A stretch of 5,138 nt of DNA from JBFXIE01 sp050176255 (GCF_050176255.1 NZ_JBFXIE010000063.1); one strand, 5' to 3'; positions 1 to 5,138 are shown, counted from the stretch's first letter. Notes: generated from the sequence alone by a model not told the origin. Made by a program: numbers and translations.

Positions 1-628
1 CTTTCATCGTGCTCAGCATGCCGGCAATGCCGATGCGGTTGGCGATGAAGTTGGGCGTGTCATGCGCGCGCACCACGCCCTTGCCCAGGCCGCTGGTCAC
101 GAAGGTTTCGAGCTGGTCGAGCACCGCGGGGGCCGTGGTGGGGGTGTTGATCAGCTCCACCAGCGTCATGTAGCGCGGGGGGTTGAAGAAGTGGATGCCG
201 CAAAAGCGCGGCTGGATGGATTCGGGCAGCGCCTCGCTCAGTCGGGTGATCGACAGGCCCGAGGTGTTGGACGCCACTATTGTCTCGGCGCCGACGAACG
301 GCGCGATCTTTGAGTAGAGGTCGAGCTTCCAGTCCATGCGCTCGGCAATGGCCTCGATGACGAGGTCGCACTCGCGCAGCAGCGCCATGTGCTCCTCGTA
401 ATTGGCCGGCTGGATCAGCGCGGCGTCATCCTGCACGCCCAGGGGCGATGGTTTGAGCTTTTTCAGGCCTTCCACGGCCCTGGTGACGATACCGTTCTTG
501 GGGCCTTCCCTGGCCGGCAGGTCAAACAGCACCACCGGCACTTTGACGTTGACCAGGTGCGCGGCAATCTGGGCGCCCATCACACCTGCGCCGAGGACGG
601 CGACTTTCTTCACGTTGAATCGGGACAT
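1..628 (-). CDS. 3-hydroxyacyl-CoA dehydrogenase, FadN-type, N-terminal 209 residues (partial, runs off left edge)
   Basis: The visible part is the NAD-binding 3-hydroxyacyl-CoA dehydrogenase domain, which oxidises L-3-hydroxyacyl-CoA to 3-ketoacyl-CoA in cytoplasmic beta-oxidation. The Rossmann dinucleotide motif GAGVMG is at residues 13-18, the conserved SNTSG at 120-124, and HFFNPPRYMTLVE carries the catalytic His146/Glu158 pair, 12 residues apart as in the family. DTPNFIANRIG (190-200) supplies the conserved Asn197. The dehydrogenase domain starts at residue 8 with no crotonase domain before it. Together with FadN-like wording such as HFFNPPRY and DTPNFIANRIG, this predicts the FadN/YusL arrangement (dehydrogenase first, enoyl-CoA hydratase second, roughly 800 residues) rather than FadB. 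The second domain lies outside the window and is inferred. The ATG at 626-628 has an AAGGA ribosome site (636-640) seven bases upstream. It starts 22 bp after the acyl-CoA dehydrogenase stop, so the two are almost certainly co-transcribed. Confidence 0.92.
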   Translation of the reverse strand, partial: MSRFNVKKVAVLGAGVMGAQIAAHLVNVKVPVVLFDLPAREGPKNGIVTRAVEGLKKLKPSPLGVQDDAALIQPANYEEHMALLRECDLVIEAIAERMDWKLDLYSKIAPFVGAETIVASNTSGLSITRLSEALPESIQPRFCGIHFFNPPRYMTLVELINTPTTAPAVLDQLETFVTSGLGKGVVRAHDTPNFIANRIGIAGMLSTMK

Positions 629-650
629 GGTGATTTCCTTGACGGCCTGC

Positions 651-2447
651 TCAGGCCAGCGCCAGGTCGGTGTCCATCACTACCTGGCTGCCTGCGCGTG
701 CAGTGCGCATCAGCGTGGCGGTTTCGGGGAACAGCTTGGCAAAGTAAAAGCGCGCCGTCTGCAGCTTGGCGCCATAAAACGGGTCCTGGTTACCTGCGGC
801 GATCTCGCGCAACGCCACCTGGGCCATGCGCGCGAAGAAGTAGCCAAACACCAGGTGCCCCGCCACGCGCAGGTAGTCCACGGCGGCGGCACCCACTTCG
901 TCGGGGTTTTGCAGGCCGCGCAAGCCGATTTCGGTGGTGAACTTAGGTAACTGGTCGCCCAGGTAGGCAATCGGGTTGATGAACTCGGCCATCTTCTCGT
1001 TGACGCCCTCTTCTTCGACCAGCTGGGCCACCAGCTTGCCAAACTTCTTGAGCGTGGCGCCCTGGTTGCCCAGCACCTTGCGGCCCAGCAGGTCCAGGCT
1101 CTGGATGGTGTTGGTGCCCTCGTAAATCATGTTGATGCGGTTGTCGCGCACAAACTGCTCCATGCCCCATTCCTTGATGAAGCCATGGCCGCCAAAGACC
1201 TGCATGCAGGCGTTGGTGCTGATGTGGCCGTTGTCGGTGATGAAGGCCTTGACGATGGGCGTGAGCAGCGCCACCAGCTCGTCGCTGTCCTTGCGCACGT
1301 TCTCGTCGGGGTGGCTGTGGGCCTTGTCCAGCAGCAGCGTGCAGAAAATCTGCAGCGCGCGCGCGCCCTCGGCGTAGGCCTTGGCCGTCAGCAGCATCTT
1401 GCGCACGTCGGGATGCACGATGATGGGGTCGGCCGGCTTGTCCTTGGCCTTGGTGCCGCTCAGGCTGCGCATTTGCAGGCGATCCTTGGCGTAGGCCAGC
1501 GCGTTCTGGTAGGCCACTTCGGTCAGGCCCAGCGACTGGTTGCCCACGCCCAGGCGGGCGGCGTTCATCATCACAAACATGGCGGCCAGGCCCTTGTGCG
1601 GCTGGCCCACCAGGGTGCCAATGGCGCCGTCGATGGCAATTTGCGCCGTGGCGTTGCCGTGGATGCCCATCTTGTGCTCCAGGCCCGTGCAGTAAATGGG
1701 GTTGCGCTCGCCCAGGCTGCCGTCGGCATTCACCTTGAACTTGGGCACCACGAACAGGCTGATGCCCTTGCTGCCCGCGGGCGCGTCCGGCAGGCGGGCC
1801 AGCACCAGGTGCACGATGTTCTCGGTGAAGTCGTGCTCGCCCGCGCTGATGAAGATCTTGTTGCCGGTGATCTTGTAGGTGCCATCCGGCAGCGGCTCGG
1901 CGCGGGTGCGCAGCAGACCCAGATCGGTGCCGCAGTGCGGCTCGGTCAGGCACATGGTGCCGGTCCACTCGCCGCTGGTCAGCCGTGGCAGGTACAGCTT
2001 CTTTTGCTCGTCCGTGCCATGCGCGTGCAGGCATTCATAGGCGCCGTGCGACAGGCCGGGGTACATGGCCCAGGCCTGGTTGGCGCTGTTGAGCATCTCG
2101 TACAGGCACTGGTTCAGCACCAGCGGCAGGCCCTGCCCGCCATACGCCGGGTCGCACGACAGCGCCGCCCAGCCGCCTTCCACGAACTGGGCGTAGGTCG
2201 GCTTGAAACCCTGTGGCGTGGTCACCTCGTGCGTCTGCTGATCCAGGCGGCAGCCCTCGGTGTCGCCGCTGATGTTGAGCGGGAACGCCACTTCCGCTGC
2301 AAACTTGCCCGCTTCTTGCAGCACCGCGTTGATGGTGTCTGCATCCACCTCGGCATGCCGGGCAATGGCCTTGAATTCGTCAGTGACCTTGAAGACCTCA
2401 TGCAGCAAAAACTGCATGTCGCGCAGAGGGGGCGTGTAGGCGGGCAT
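651..2447 (-). CDS. acyl-CoA dehydrogenase with extra N- and C-terminal domains (FadE/DmdC-like, 598 aa)
   Basis: This flavoenzyme introduces the alpha-beta double bond into an acyl-CoA, the first step of beta-oxidation, passing electrons to ETF. Order of parts: a short N-terminal acyl-CoA dehydrogenase extension (about 1-35), the alpha-helical N domain (40-160), the FAD/substrate middle domain with MCLTEPHCGTDLG (165-177), the C-terminal helical domain (about 285-455), and an additional C-terminal domain (about 470-590). FGGHGFIKEWGMEQFVRD (418-435) is a FAD-contact region, and MIYEGTNTIQ (440-449) contains the probable catalytic base Glu443. About 600 residues is normal for this subgroup and much longer than the roughly 380-residue short-chain enzymes. 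The subgroup includes proteins annotated as DmdC (3-methylmercaptopropionyl-CoA dehydrogenase) and long-chain enzymes; the sequence alone does not fix chain length. The start is set by AGGAG at 2455-2459, seven bases before the ATG; Met11 lacks such support. It follows the tetR gene after 66 bp. Confidence 0.95.
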   Translation of the reverse strand: MPAYTPPLRDMQFLLHEVFKVTDEFKAIARHAEVDADTINAVLQEAGKFAAEVAFPLNISGDTEGCRLDQQTHEVTTPQGFKPTYAQFVEGGWAALSCDPAYGGQGLPLVLNQCLYEMLNSANQAWAMYPGLSHGAYECLHAHGTDEQKKLYLPRLTSGEWTGTMCLTEPHCGTDLGLLRTRAEPLPDGTYKITGNKIFISAGEHDFTENIVHLVLARLPDAPAGSKGISLFVVPKFKVNADGSLGERNPIYCTGLEHKMGIHGNATAQIAIDGAIGTLVGQPHKGLAAMFVMMNAARLGVGNQSLGLTEVAYQNALAYAKDRLQMRSLSGTKAKDKPADPIIVHPDVRKMLLTAKAYAEGARALQIFCTLLLDKAHSHPDENVRKDSDELVALLTPIVKAFITDNGHISTNACMQVFGGHGFIKEWGMEQFVRDNRINMIYEGTNTIQSLDLLGRKVLGNQGATLKKFGKLVAQLVEEEGVNEKMAEFINPIAYLGDQLPKFTTEIGLRGLQNPDEVGAAAVDYLRVAGHLVFGYFFARMAQVALREIAAGNQDPFYGAKLQTARFYFAKLFPETATLMRTARAGSQVVMDTDLALA

Positions 2448-2454
2448 GATTTAG

Positions 2455-2459
2455 CTCCT
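2455..2459 (-). promoter_or_regulatory. ribosome binding site of the acyl-CoA dehydrogenase gene
   Basis: AGGAG on the minus strand sits seven bases before the ATG at 2445-2447. It is the best Shine-Dalgarno match in the window and decides the start in favour of Met1 over the in-frame Met11. The 66-bp gap it lies in (2448-2513) also holds three near-tandem copies of a GATGAA-like unit (2471-2490), and I see no convincing separate promoter there. Confidence 0.7.
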
Positions 2460-2513
2460 GGGTGTTGTGGGAATGAAGATGAAAGATGAACGCAAATGCC
2501 TGACGATAAAGGC

Positions 2514-3176
2514 TCATCCGCAGGCCGGACGGCTGCCGTAGCGCGCCAGAATGCTGTCGAAACCGGCACGGGCGCGCTCGATGGAGCCTGGCGTGTGCAA
2601 AAAGCGCGCTTCGTAGTGCAGCGCCAGAATGAGGCCATGAATCTCGAACAGCATCTGGTCTTCGCTCACGTCAGGCTGCAGTTCGCCGCACTCCTTGCAC
2701 TGCCGAATGGCGCGCTTCATCGCCGCCTGCCAGGTCAGCACCGACTGGGCCAGCGCATCACGCACGGGGCCGGTGCGGTCGTCAAACTCCACCGCGCCGC
2801 TGATGTAGATGCAGCCCGAGTCGATCTCGATGGAGGTGCGCTTCATCCAGTTGGCAAACAGCGCGCGCAGGCGGGCAATGCCGCGCTGCGCCTGCATGGC
2901 GGGATAAAACACCTCTTGCTCGAAGCGGGCGTGGTATTCGCGGATCACCGAAATCTGCAATTCTTCACGCGAGCCGAAATGCGCAAACACGCCCGACTTG
3001 CTCATGCCCATCACCTCGGCCAGCGCGCCGATGGACAAGCCCTCCAGCCCGATGTGCGTGGCCTGGCCCAGGGCAGCTTCTACGATGGCTGCCTTGGTCT
3101 GCTGCCCTTTTTGCAGCGCACGGCTGGCGCCGCGCGCAGGGCGGTCGGTCTTGGAAGAAGAGGAGGATTCTGGCAT
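2514..3176 (-). CDS. TetR/AcrR-family transcriptional regulator of the beta-oxidation operon
   Basis: This is a 220-residue TetR-type dimeric repressor. A Ser-rich, basic N-terminal tail (1-27) precedes the DNA-binding domain (about 28-74). The helix-turn-helix covers LSIGALAEVMGMSKSGVFAHF (47-67) without its last residue or so, and is followed by the usual FGSREEL turn. The C-terminal ligand/dimer domain (about 85-215) carries GCIYISGAVEFDDRTGPVRD (121-140), a GC...EFDDR.GPVRD pattern I associate with TetR proteins near fatty-acid genes; that association is from memory. It lies 66 bp upstream of and co-directional with the acyl-CoA dehydrogenase, so local control of beta-oxidation with an acyl-CoA ligand is the likely role (inference). 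The frame stays open upstream to a TTG at 3293, but that extension translates the palindromic operator and has no family resemblance, so I chose the ATG at 3174-3176. There is no clear Shine-Dalgarno sequence before it. Confidence 0.88.
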   Translation of the reverse strand: MPESSSSSKTDRPARGASRALQKGQQTKAAIVEAALGQATHIGLEGLSIGALAEVMGMSKSGVFAHFGSREELQISVIREYHARFEQEVFYPAMQAQRGIARLRALFANWMKRTSIEIDSGCIYISGAVEFDDRTGPVRDALAQSVLTWQAAMKRAIRQCKECGELQPDVSEDQMLFEIHGLILALHYEARFLHTPGSIERARAGFDSILARYGSRPACG

Positions 3177-3191
3177 GGCAAAAAGCAAAAC

Positions 3192-3203
3192 GAACGATCG
3201 TTC
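3192..3203. promoter_or_regulatory. probable operator of the adjacent TetR regulator (12-bp perfect palindrome)
   Basis: GAACGATCGTTC is a perfect 12-bp inverted repeat centred 21 bp upstream of the tetR start codon. Its form, with ACG/CGT half-sites around a central AT, matches the style of many TetR-family operators. It overlaps the last four bases of the candidate -10 box, so a bound dimer would block transcription. Autorepression, and repression of the downstream beta-oxidation genes from the same site, is inferred. I saw no second full copy in the window; the gap before the acyl-CoA dehydrogenase has only a GAACG-like half-site near 2488. Confidence 0.6.
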
Positions 3204-3229
3204 TATTCTTGCATGGGACAAGCCCACAA
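3200..3229 (-). promoter_or_regulatory. candidate sigma-70 promoter of the tetR / acyl-CoA dehydrogenase operon
   Basis: On the minus strand TTGTGG (3229 to 3224) and TAGAAC (3205 to 3200) are separated by 18 bp. Each is an incomplete match to the -35 and -10 consensus (3/6 and 4/6). The support comes mainly from position: the -10 box runs into the palindromic operator, and the predicted transcript would begin inside it, leaving a leader of only about 15-20 bases. The weak elements make this a tentative call. Confidence 0.33.
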
Positions 3230-3244
3230 AGCCAGCATTTCCAC

Positions 3245-3267
3245 CCCGCGCCGAGCGCGTGCGCGGG
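3245..3267. repeat. GC-only hairpin upstream of the tetR promoter
   Basis: CCCGCGC (3245-3251) and GCGCGGG (3261-3267) form a perfect 7-bp stem around a 9-base loop. Read from slmA it is the last of three hairpins in the 251-bp slmA-tetR gap. It has no following T-run, so it is not a classical intrinsic terminator; it could slow polymerase or protect a 3' end. In a GC-rich genome a chance stem of this size is possible. Confidence 0.35.
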
Positions 3268-3318
3268 TAAATCCCTACGCGGCGCAACTGCAAATGCGTG
3301 CCGCGTCACCGCATCTTG

Positions 3319-3345
3319 CGTCATCCCCGTGCAAGCGGGGATCCA
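3319..3345. repeat. REP-like short palindromic repeat (ATCCCCG...CGGGGAT)
   Basis: ATCCCCG (3323-3329) and CGGGGAT (3336-3342) form a 7-bp stem with a 6-base loop, flanked by CGTC on the left and CCA on the right. The layout resembles the dispersed intergenic family with a CGTCATTCCCGC...GCGGGAATCCA frame that is common in beta- and other proteobacteria. When translated it gives the tell-tale WIPACTGMT peptide seen in spurious ORFs over such repeats. Only one copy is in the window, so repeat status rests on recognising the pattern. It sits between two co-directional genes, a typical location. Confidence 0.6.
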
Positions 3346-3360
3346 CAAACACTGAACCGG

Positions 3361-3376
3361 TGGCGGGTCACCGCCA
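3361..3376. repeat. small GC hairpin downstream of slmA
   Basis: TGGCGG (3361-3366), loop GTCA and CCGCCA (3371-3376) make a 6-bp perfect stem with a 4-base loop, about 50 bases after the slmA stop codon. It could be part of an slmA transcript end together with the REP-like repeat that follows, but there is no T-tract, so intrinsic termination is not shown. Confidence 0.3.
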
Positions 3377-3427
3377 GAGATGCCCGCCTGCGCGCGGATG
3401 GCACAGCACCAGCGGCTTGGGGGCCTC

Positions 3428-4072
3428 TCACAGCACCAATGCGAGGGTGGCGTCCAGATGCTCGGTGGGCAGTCGGCGAAAACCCGTGCGCACATAACGC
3501 TGCAGGCGCCCGCGGATCAGGTCGCACAGCGCAGCGGCGCGCACCTGCGCCTGCGCCGTGGGCGCAGCCGCCCCTTCGGCCAGTGCGGCTGGGCGCAGAC
3601 ACTGGCGCAAAGTGGACTCGATCTTGTCGAAAAACAGGTTCATGCGCTGGTGCAGGCGCTCGTGCTCCAGCACCAGCGCGTCGCCCACCATCACACGCGC
3701 CATGCCGGGGTTGCGCTCGCCAAACTGCAGCACCATGGCAGCGATGCGCGCCGCGCGCCGTGCCCCGTCCGCCTCGGTTGCGCGCTCCATGATCTGCTGC
3801 ACCAGGGAGAAAACACTGTGCTCGATGAAGTCGATCAACCCCTCGAACATCTGCGCCTTGCTGGCAAAGTGGCGGTACAGCGCCGCCTCGCTCACCGACA
3901 GGCGCGCGGCCAGCGCGGCGGTGGTGATGCGCTCTACACCAGGCTGCTCCAGCATGGCAGCCAGCGTCTGCAGGATTTGCACGCGGCGCTCACCGGGCTG
4001 CGGGCGCCGACGCGCCGGGGGTGGCTCGCATGGCGCGCATGCATCAAGGGTGACGGGGGTGGGTTCAGACAT
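3428..4072 (-). CDS. slmA: nucleoid occlusion factor SlmA (TetR-fold division inhibitor)
   Basis: SlmA binds specific chromosomal palindromes and, when DNA-bound, antagonises FtsZ ring assembly over the nucleoid. The 214-residue protein has the TetR helix-turn-helix at about 48-69. RITTAALAARLSVSEAALYR (48-67) and the following HFASKAQMFEGLIDFIE are close to E. coli SlmA as I recall it, including the shared SEAALYRHF. FGERNPGMARVMVGDALVLE (117-136) and the end RYVRTGFRRLPTEHLDA also correspond to SlmA (FAERNPGLTRIM; RFVRSEFRYRPTQEFDA). That run of similarity separates it from ordinary TetR repressors. The ATG at 4070-4072 is the only in-frame ATG before the domain, although the frame is open to a TTG at 4135; no clear Shine-Dalgarno sequence precedes it. 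Residues 1-30 form a Pro/Arg-rich tail containing CAPC (12-15), about 15 residues longer than in E. coli. The gene lies 214 bp downstream of argB. Confidence 0.88.
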   Translation of the reverse strand: MSEPTPVTLDACAPCEPPPARRRPQPGERRVQILQTLAAMLEQPGVERITTAALAARLSVSEAALYRHFASKAQMFEGLIDFIEHSVFSLVQQIMERATEADGARRAARIAAMVLQFGERNPGMARVMVGDALVLEHERLHQRMNLFFDKIESTLRQCLRPAALAEGAAAPTAQAQVRAAALCDLIRGRLQRYVRTGFRRLPTEHLDATLALVL

Positions 4073-4286
4073 GGGCAACAGTTGCGTGCAATAGATCCGC
4101 GTGCAGCCATTTTCGCGTGCCTGCAAGGCGCGCAAGGCGCAGCATCACGGGGCACGCGCCGGATTTGCTCATAAAATAATAGCGTTAAGCGCTGGCCGTA
4201 TAAGGGCTAAGTTCAAATTTGAATTGCAACCTATTACCCTCGACCCTTCGCCCACCATGCATAAGGCAAAGGGGTTGCCGGCCCAC
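4073..4286 (-). promoter_or_regulatory. AT-rich argB-slmA intergenic region, probable slmA promoter region
   Basis: Bases about 4164-4236 are clearly AT-richer than the surrounding coding DNA, as expected for a promoter region. On the minus strand a TATTAT -10-like box lies at 4181 to 4176, but the sequence 17 bp upstream (CTTATA) is a poor -35. TTGCAA (4229 to 4224) and TTATAC (4203 to 4198) are better matches separately but 20 bp apart. TTCAAATTTGAA (4212-4223) is a perfect 12-bp palindrome that could be a binding site. I cannot single out one promoter; the claim is only that slmA probably has its own start here. Confidence 0.35.
4265..4279 (-). terminator. weak hairpin just after argB
   Basis: Read on the minus strand, GGCAA, a CCCCT loop and TTGCC form a 5-bp stem beginning eight bases after the argB stop codon, followed by TTAT. 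The stem is short and the T-run poor, so this is at best a weak terminator; read-through into slmA is possible. Confidence 0.2.
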
Positions 4287-5138
4287 TCAATGGCTGCGGA
4301 TCATGGTGCCGTAGGCCTGGTCGGTCAGAATTTCCAACAGCATGGCATGCGGCACGCGGCCGTCAACAATGTGCACGGCGTTCACCCCGCTCTTGGCCGC
4401 ATCCAGCGCGCCGGCAATCTTGGGCAGCATGCCACCGCTGATGGTGCCGTCGGCCACCAGTTCGTCAATGCGGCGTGCGGTCAGGTCGGTCAGCAGATTG
4501 CCTTGCTTGTCGAGCACACCCTTGATGTTGGTCAGCAGCATGAGCTTCTCGGCCTTGAGCACCTCGGCCAGCTTGCTGGCCACCACGTCGGCGTTGATGT
4601 TGTAGCTCTCGTTGTGCTCGCCAAAGCCGATGGGGCTGATGACGGGGATGAAGGCGTCGTCCTGCAGCGCCTTGACCACACTGGGGTCGATGGAAACGAT
4701 GTCGCCCACCTGGCCCACGTCGTGCTCGATGCTGGGGTTCTGGTTGTCCAGCAGCTTGAGCTTTTGCGCACGGATCAGACCGCCATCGCGCCCCGTCAAG
4801 CCCACGGCCTTGCCACCGGCCTGGTTGATCAGGCCGACGATGTCCTGCTGCACTTCGCCGGCGAGCACCCACTCGACCACCTCCATGGTCTCCGCATCGG
4901 TCACGCGCATGCCCTGGATGAACTCGCCCTTCTTGCCCAGACGGTTGAGCGCCTGCTCGATCTGCGGGCCACCGCCGTGCACCACCACCGGGTTGATGCC
5001 GACAAGCTTGAGCAGCACCACGTCCTCGGCGAAGTCTTGTTGCAGTTCCGGGTCGGTCATGGCGTTGCCGCCGTACTTGATGACCATGGTCTTGCCATGA
5101 AACTTGCGGATGTAGGGCAGCGCCTGGGCCAGGATTTC
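4287..5138 (-). CDS. argB: acetylglutamate kinase ArgB (nearly complete, N-terminal start beyond right edge)
   Basis: ArgB phosphorylates N-acetyl-L-glutamate with ATP, the second step of arginine biosynthesis in the cytoplasm. The frame is open to the window edge: 283 residues are visible, starting EILAQALPYIRKFHGK, and about 10-15 residues plus the start codon are missing. An ATG at 5085-5087 is internal, since it falls after conserved sequence. Visible hallmarks, numbered from the first visible residue, are KYGGNAM with phosphate-binding Lys21, VVHGGGPQI (52-60), YNINADVVA (179-187) with Asn180 and Asp184, and GGMLPKIAGA (235-244) with Lys240; these correspond to E. coli Lys8, Asn158, Asp162 and Lys217. 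The N-terminal helix before KYGGN and the HIVDGRVPHAMLLEI region (256-270) are typical of the hexameric, arginine-inhibited class, so feedback inhibition by arginine is likely (inference). No other arginine gene is in view. Confidence 0.97.
   Translation of the reverse strand, partial: EILAQALPYIRKFHGKTMVIKYGGNAMTDPELQQDFAEDVVLLKLVGINPVVVHGGGPQIEQALNRLGKKGEFIQGMRVTDAETMEVVEWVLAGEVQQDIVGLINQAGGKAVGLTGRDGGLIRAQKLKLLDNQNPSIEHDVGQVGDIVSIDPSVVKALQDDAFIPVISPIGFGEHNESYNINADVVASKLAEVLKAEKLMLLTNIKGVLDKQGNLLTDLTARRIDELVADGTISGGMLPKIAGALDAAKSGVNAVHIVDGRVPHAMLLEILTDQAYGTMIRSH

Noticed and set aside
943..2034. Minus-strand open frame of 363 codons in another frame within the acyl-CoA dehydrogenase
   Set aside because: Its Arg/Gln/His/Pro-rich composition is typical of an out-of-frame reading of GC-rich coding DNA, and it overlaps a clearly real gene on the same strand.
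1185..2489. Long open frame (434 codons) on the plus strand opposite the acyl-CoA dehydrogenase
   Set aside because: It is the antisense shadow of a GC-rich gene. The translation is dominated by Ala/Gly/Val/His/Gln with no recognisable domain, while the opposite strand encodes a full enzyme with its active-site motifs.
2448..2513. Possible second regulator site before the acyl-CoA dehydrogenase
   Set aside because: Only a GAACG-like half-site near 2488 is present, with no matching second arm, and no good promoter was found in this short gap.
3319..3376. Two neighbouring palindromic elements considered as a CRISPR remnant
   Set aside because: The two stems differ in sequence, and there is no repeated unit with regular spacers; REP-like hairpins explain them better.
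2965..3495. Minus-strand frame of 176 codons containing WIPACTGMT
   Set aside because: That peptide is the usual translation product of the dispersed palindrome; the ORF crosses from the slmA 3' end over the repeat into tetR out of frame.
2496..3497. Plus-strand open frame of 333 codons across the tetR gene and the following gap
   Set aside because: It is antisense to a convincing TetR gene, runs through the palindromic operator and the REP-like repeat, and has no domain resemblance.
3380..4174. Plus-strand open frame of 264 codons opposite slmA
   Set aside because: It is antisense to a gene with clear SlmA similarity and shows only low-complexity GC-rich composition.
5085..5087. ATG as the start of argB
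   Set aside because: The frame continues upstream through conserved ArgB N-terminal sequence (ALPYIRKFHGK) to the window edge, so this Met is internal.
4612..5100. Plus-strand open frame of 162 codons opposite argB
   Set aside because: Ser/Thr/Pro-rich antisense shadow of the acetylglutamate kinase gene.

Overview
The window comes from a GC-rich bacterial chromosome. Protein content, strong third-position G/C preference and gene order (argB next to slmA, and a TetR / acyl-CoA dehydrogenase / hydroxyacyl-CoA dehydrogenase cluster) suggest a betaproteobacterium, most likely Burkholderiales and probably Comamonadaceae (Acidovorax/Polaromonas-like). That assignment is inferred from protein resemblance, not from a database search.

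All five recognisable genes lie on the minus strand, so transcription runs from right to left. In that order they are: (a) argB, N-acetylglutamate kinase (4287 to beyond 5138; only about a dozen N-terminal residues are missing); (b) a 214-bp AT-rich gap; (c) slmA, a TetR-fold nucleoid occlusion protein (3428-4072); (d) a 251-bp gap with three hairpin-forming sequences and the control region of the next gene; (e) a TetR/AcrR-type regulator (2514-3176) with a 12-bp palindromic probable operator just upstream; (f) a 598-residue acyl-CoA dehydrogenase with extra N- and C-terminal domains (651-2447); (g) the first 209 residues of a 3-hydroxyacyl-CoA dehydrogenase of the FadN type (1-628, running off the left edge).

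Genes e, f and g are closely spaced (66 and 22 bp) and probably form one fatty-acid/acyl-CoA beta-oxidation operon. The dehydrogenase makes the enoyl-CoA, the FadN-type enzyme handles hydration (through a C-terminal domain expected outside the window) and 3-hydroxyacyl-CoA oxidation, and the TetR protein probably represses the unit and itself until an acyl-CoA accumulates. argB (arginine biosynthesis) and slmA (division-site control) are housekeeping genes unrelated to this pathway.

I see no mobile element, CRISPR array, RNA gene or convincing undescribed system. The items most worth a second look are the operator/promoter overlap, the hairpin-rich slmA-tetR gap with its REP-like repeat, the CxxC-bearing N-terminal extension of SlmA, and the AT-rich palindrome upstream of slmA.
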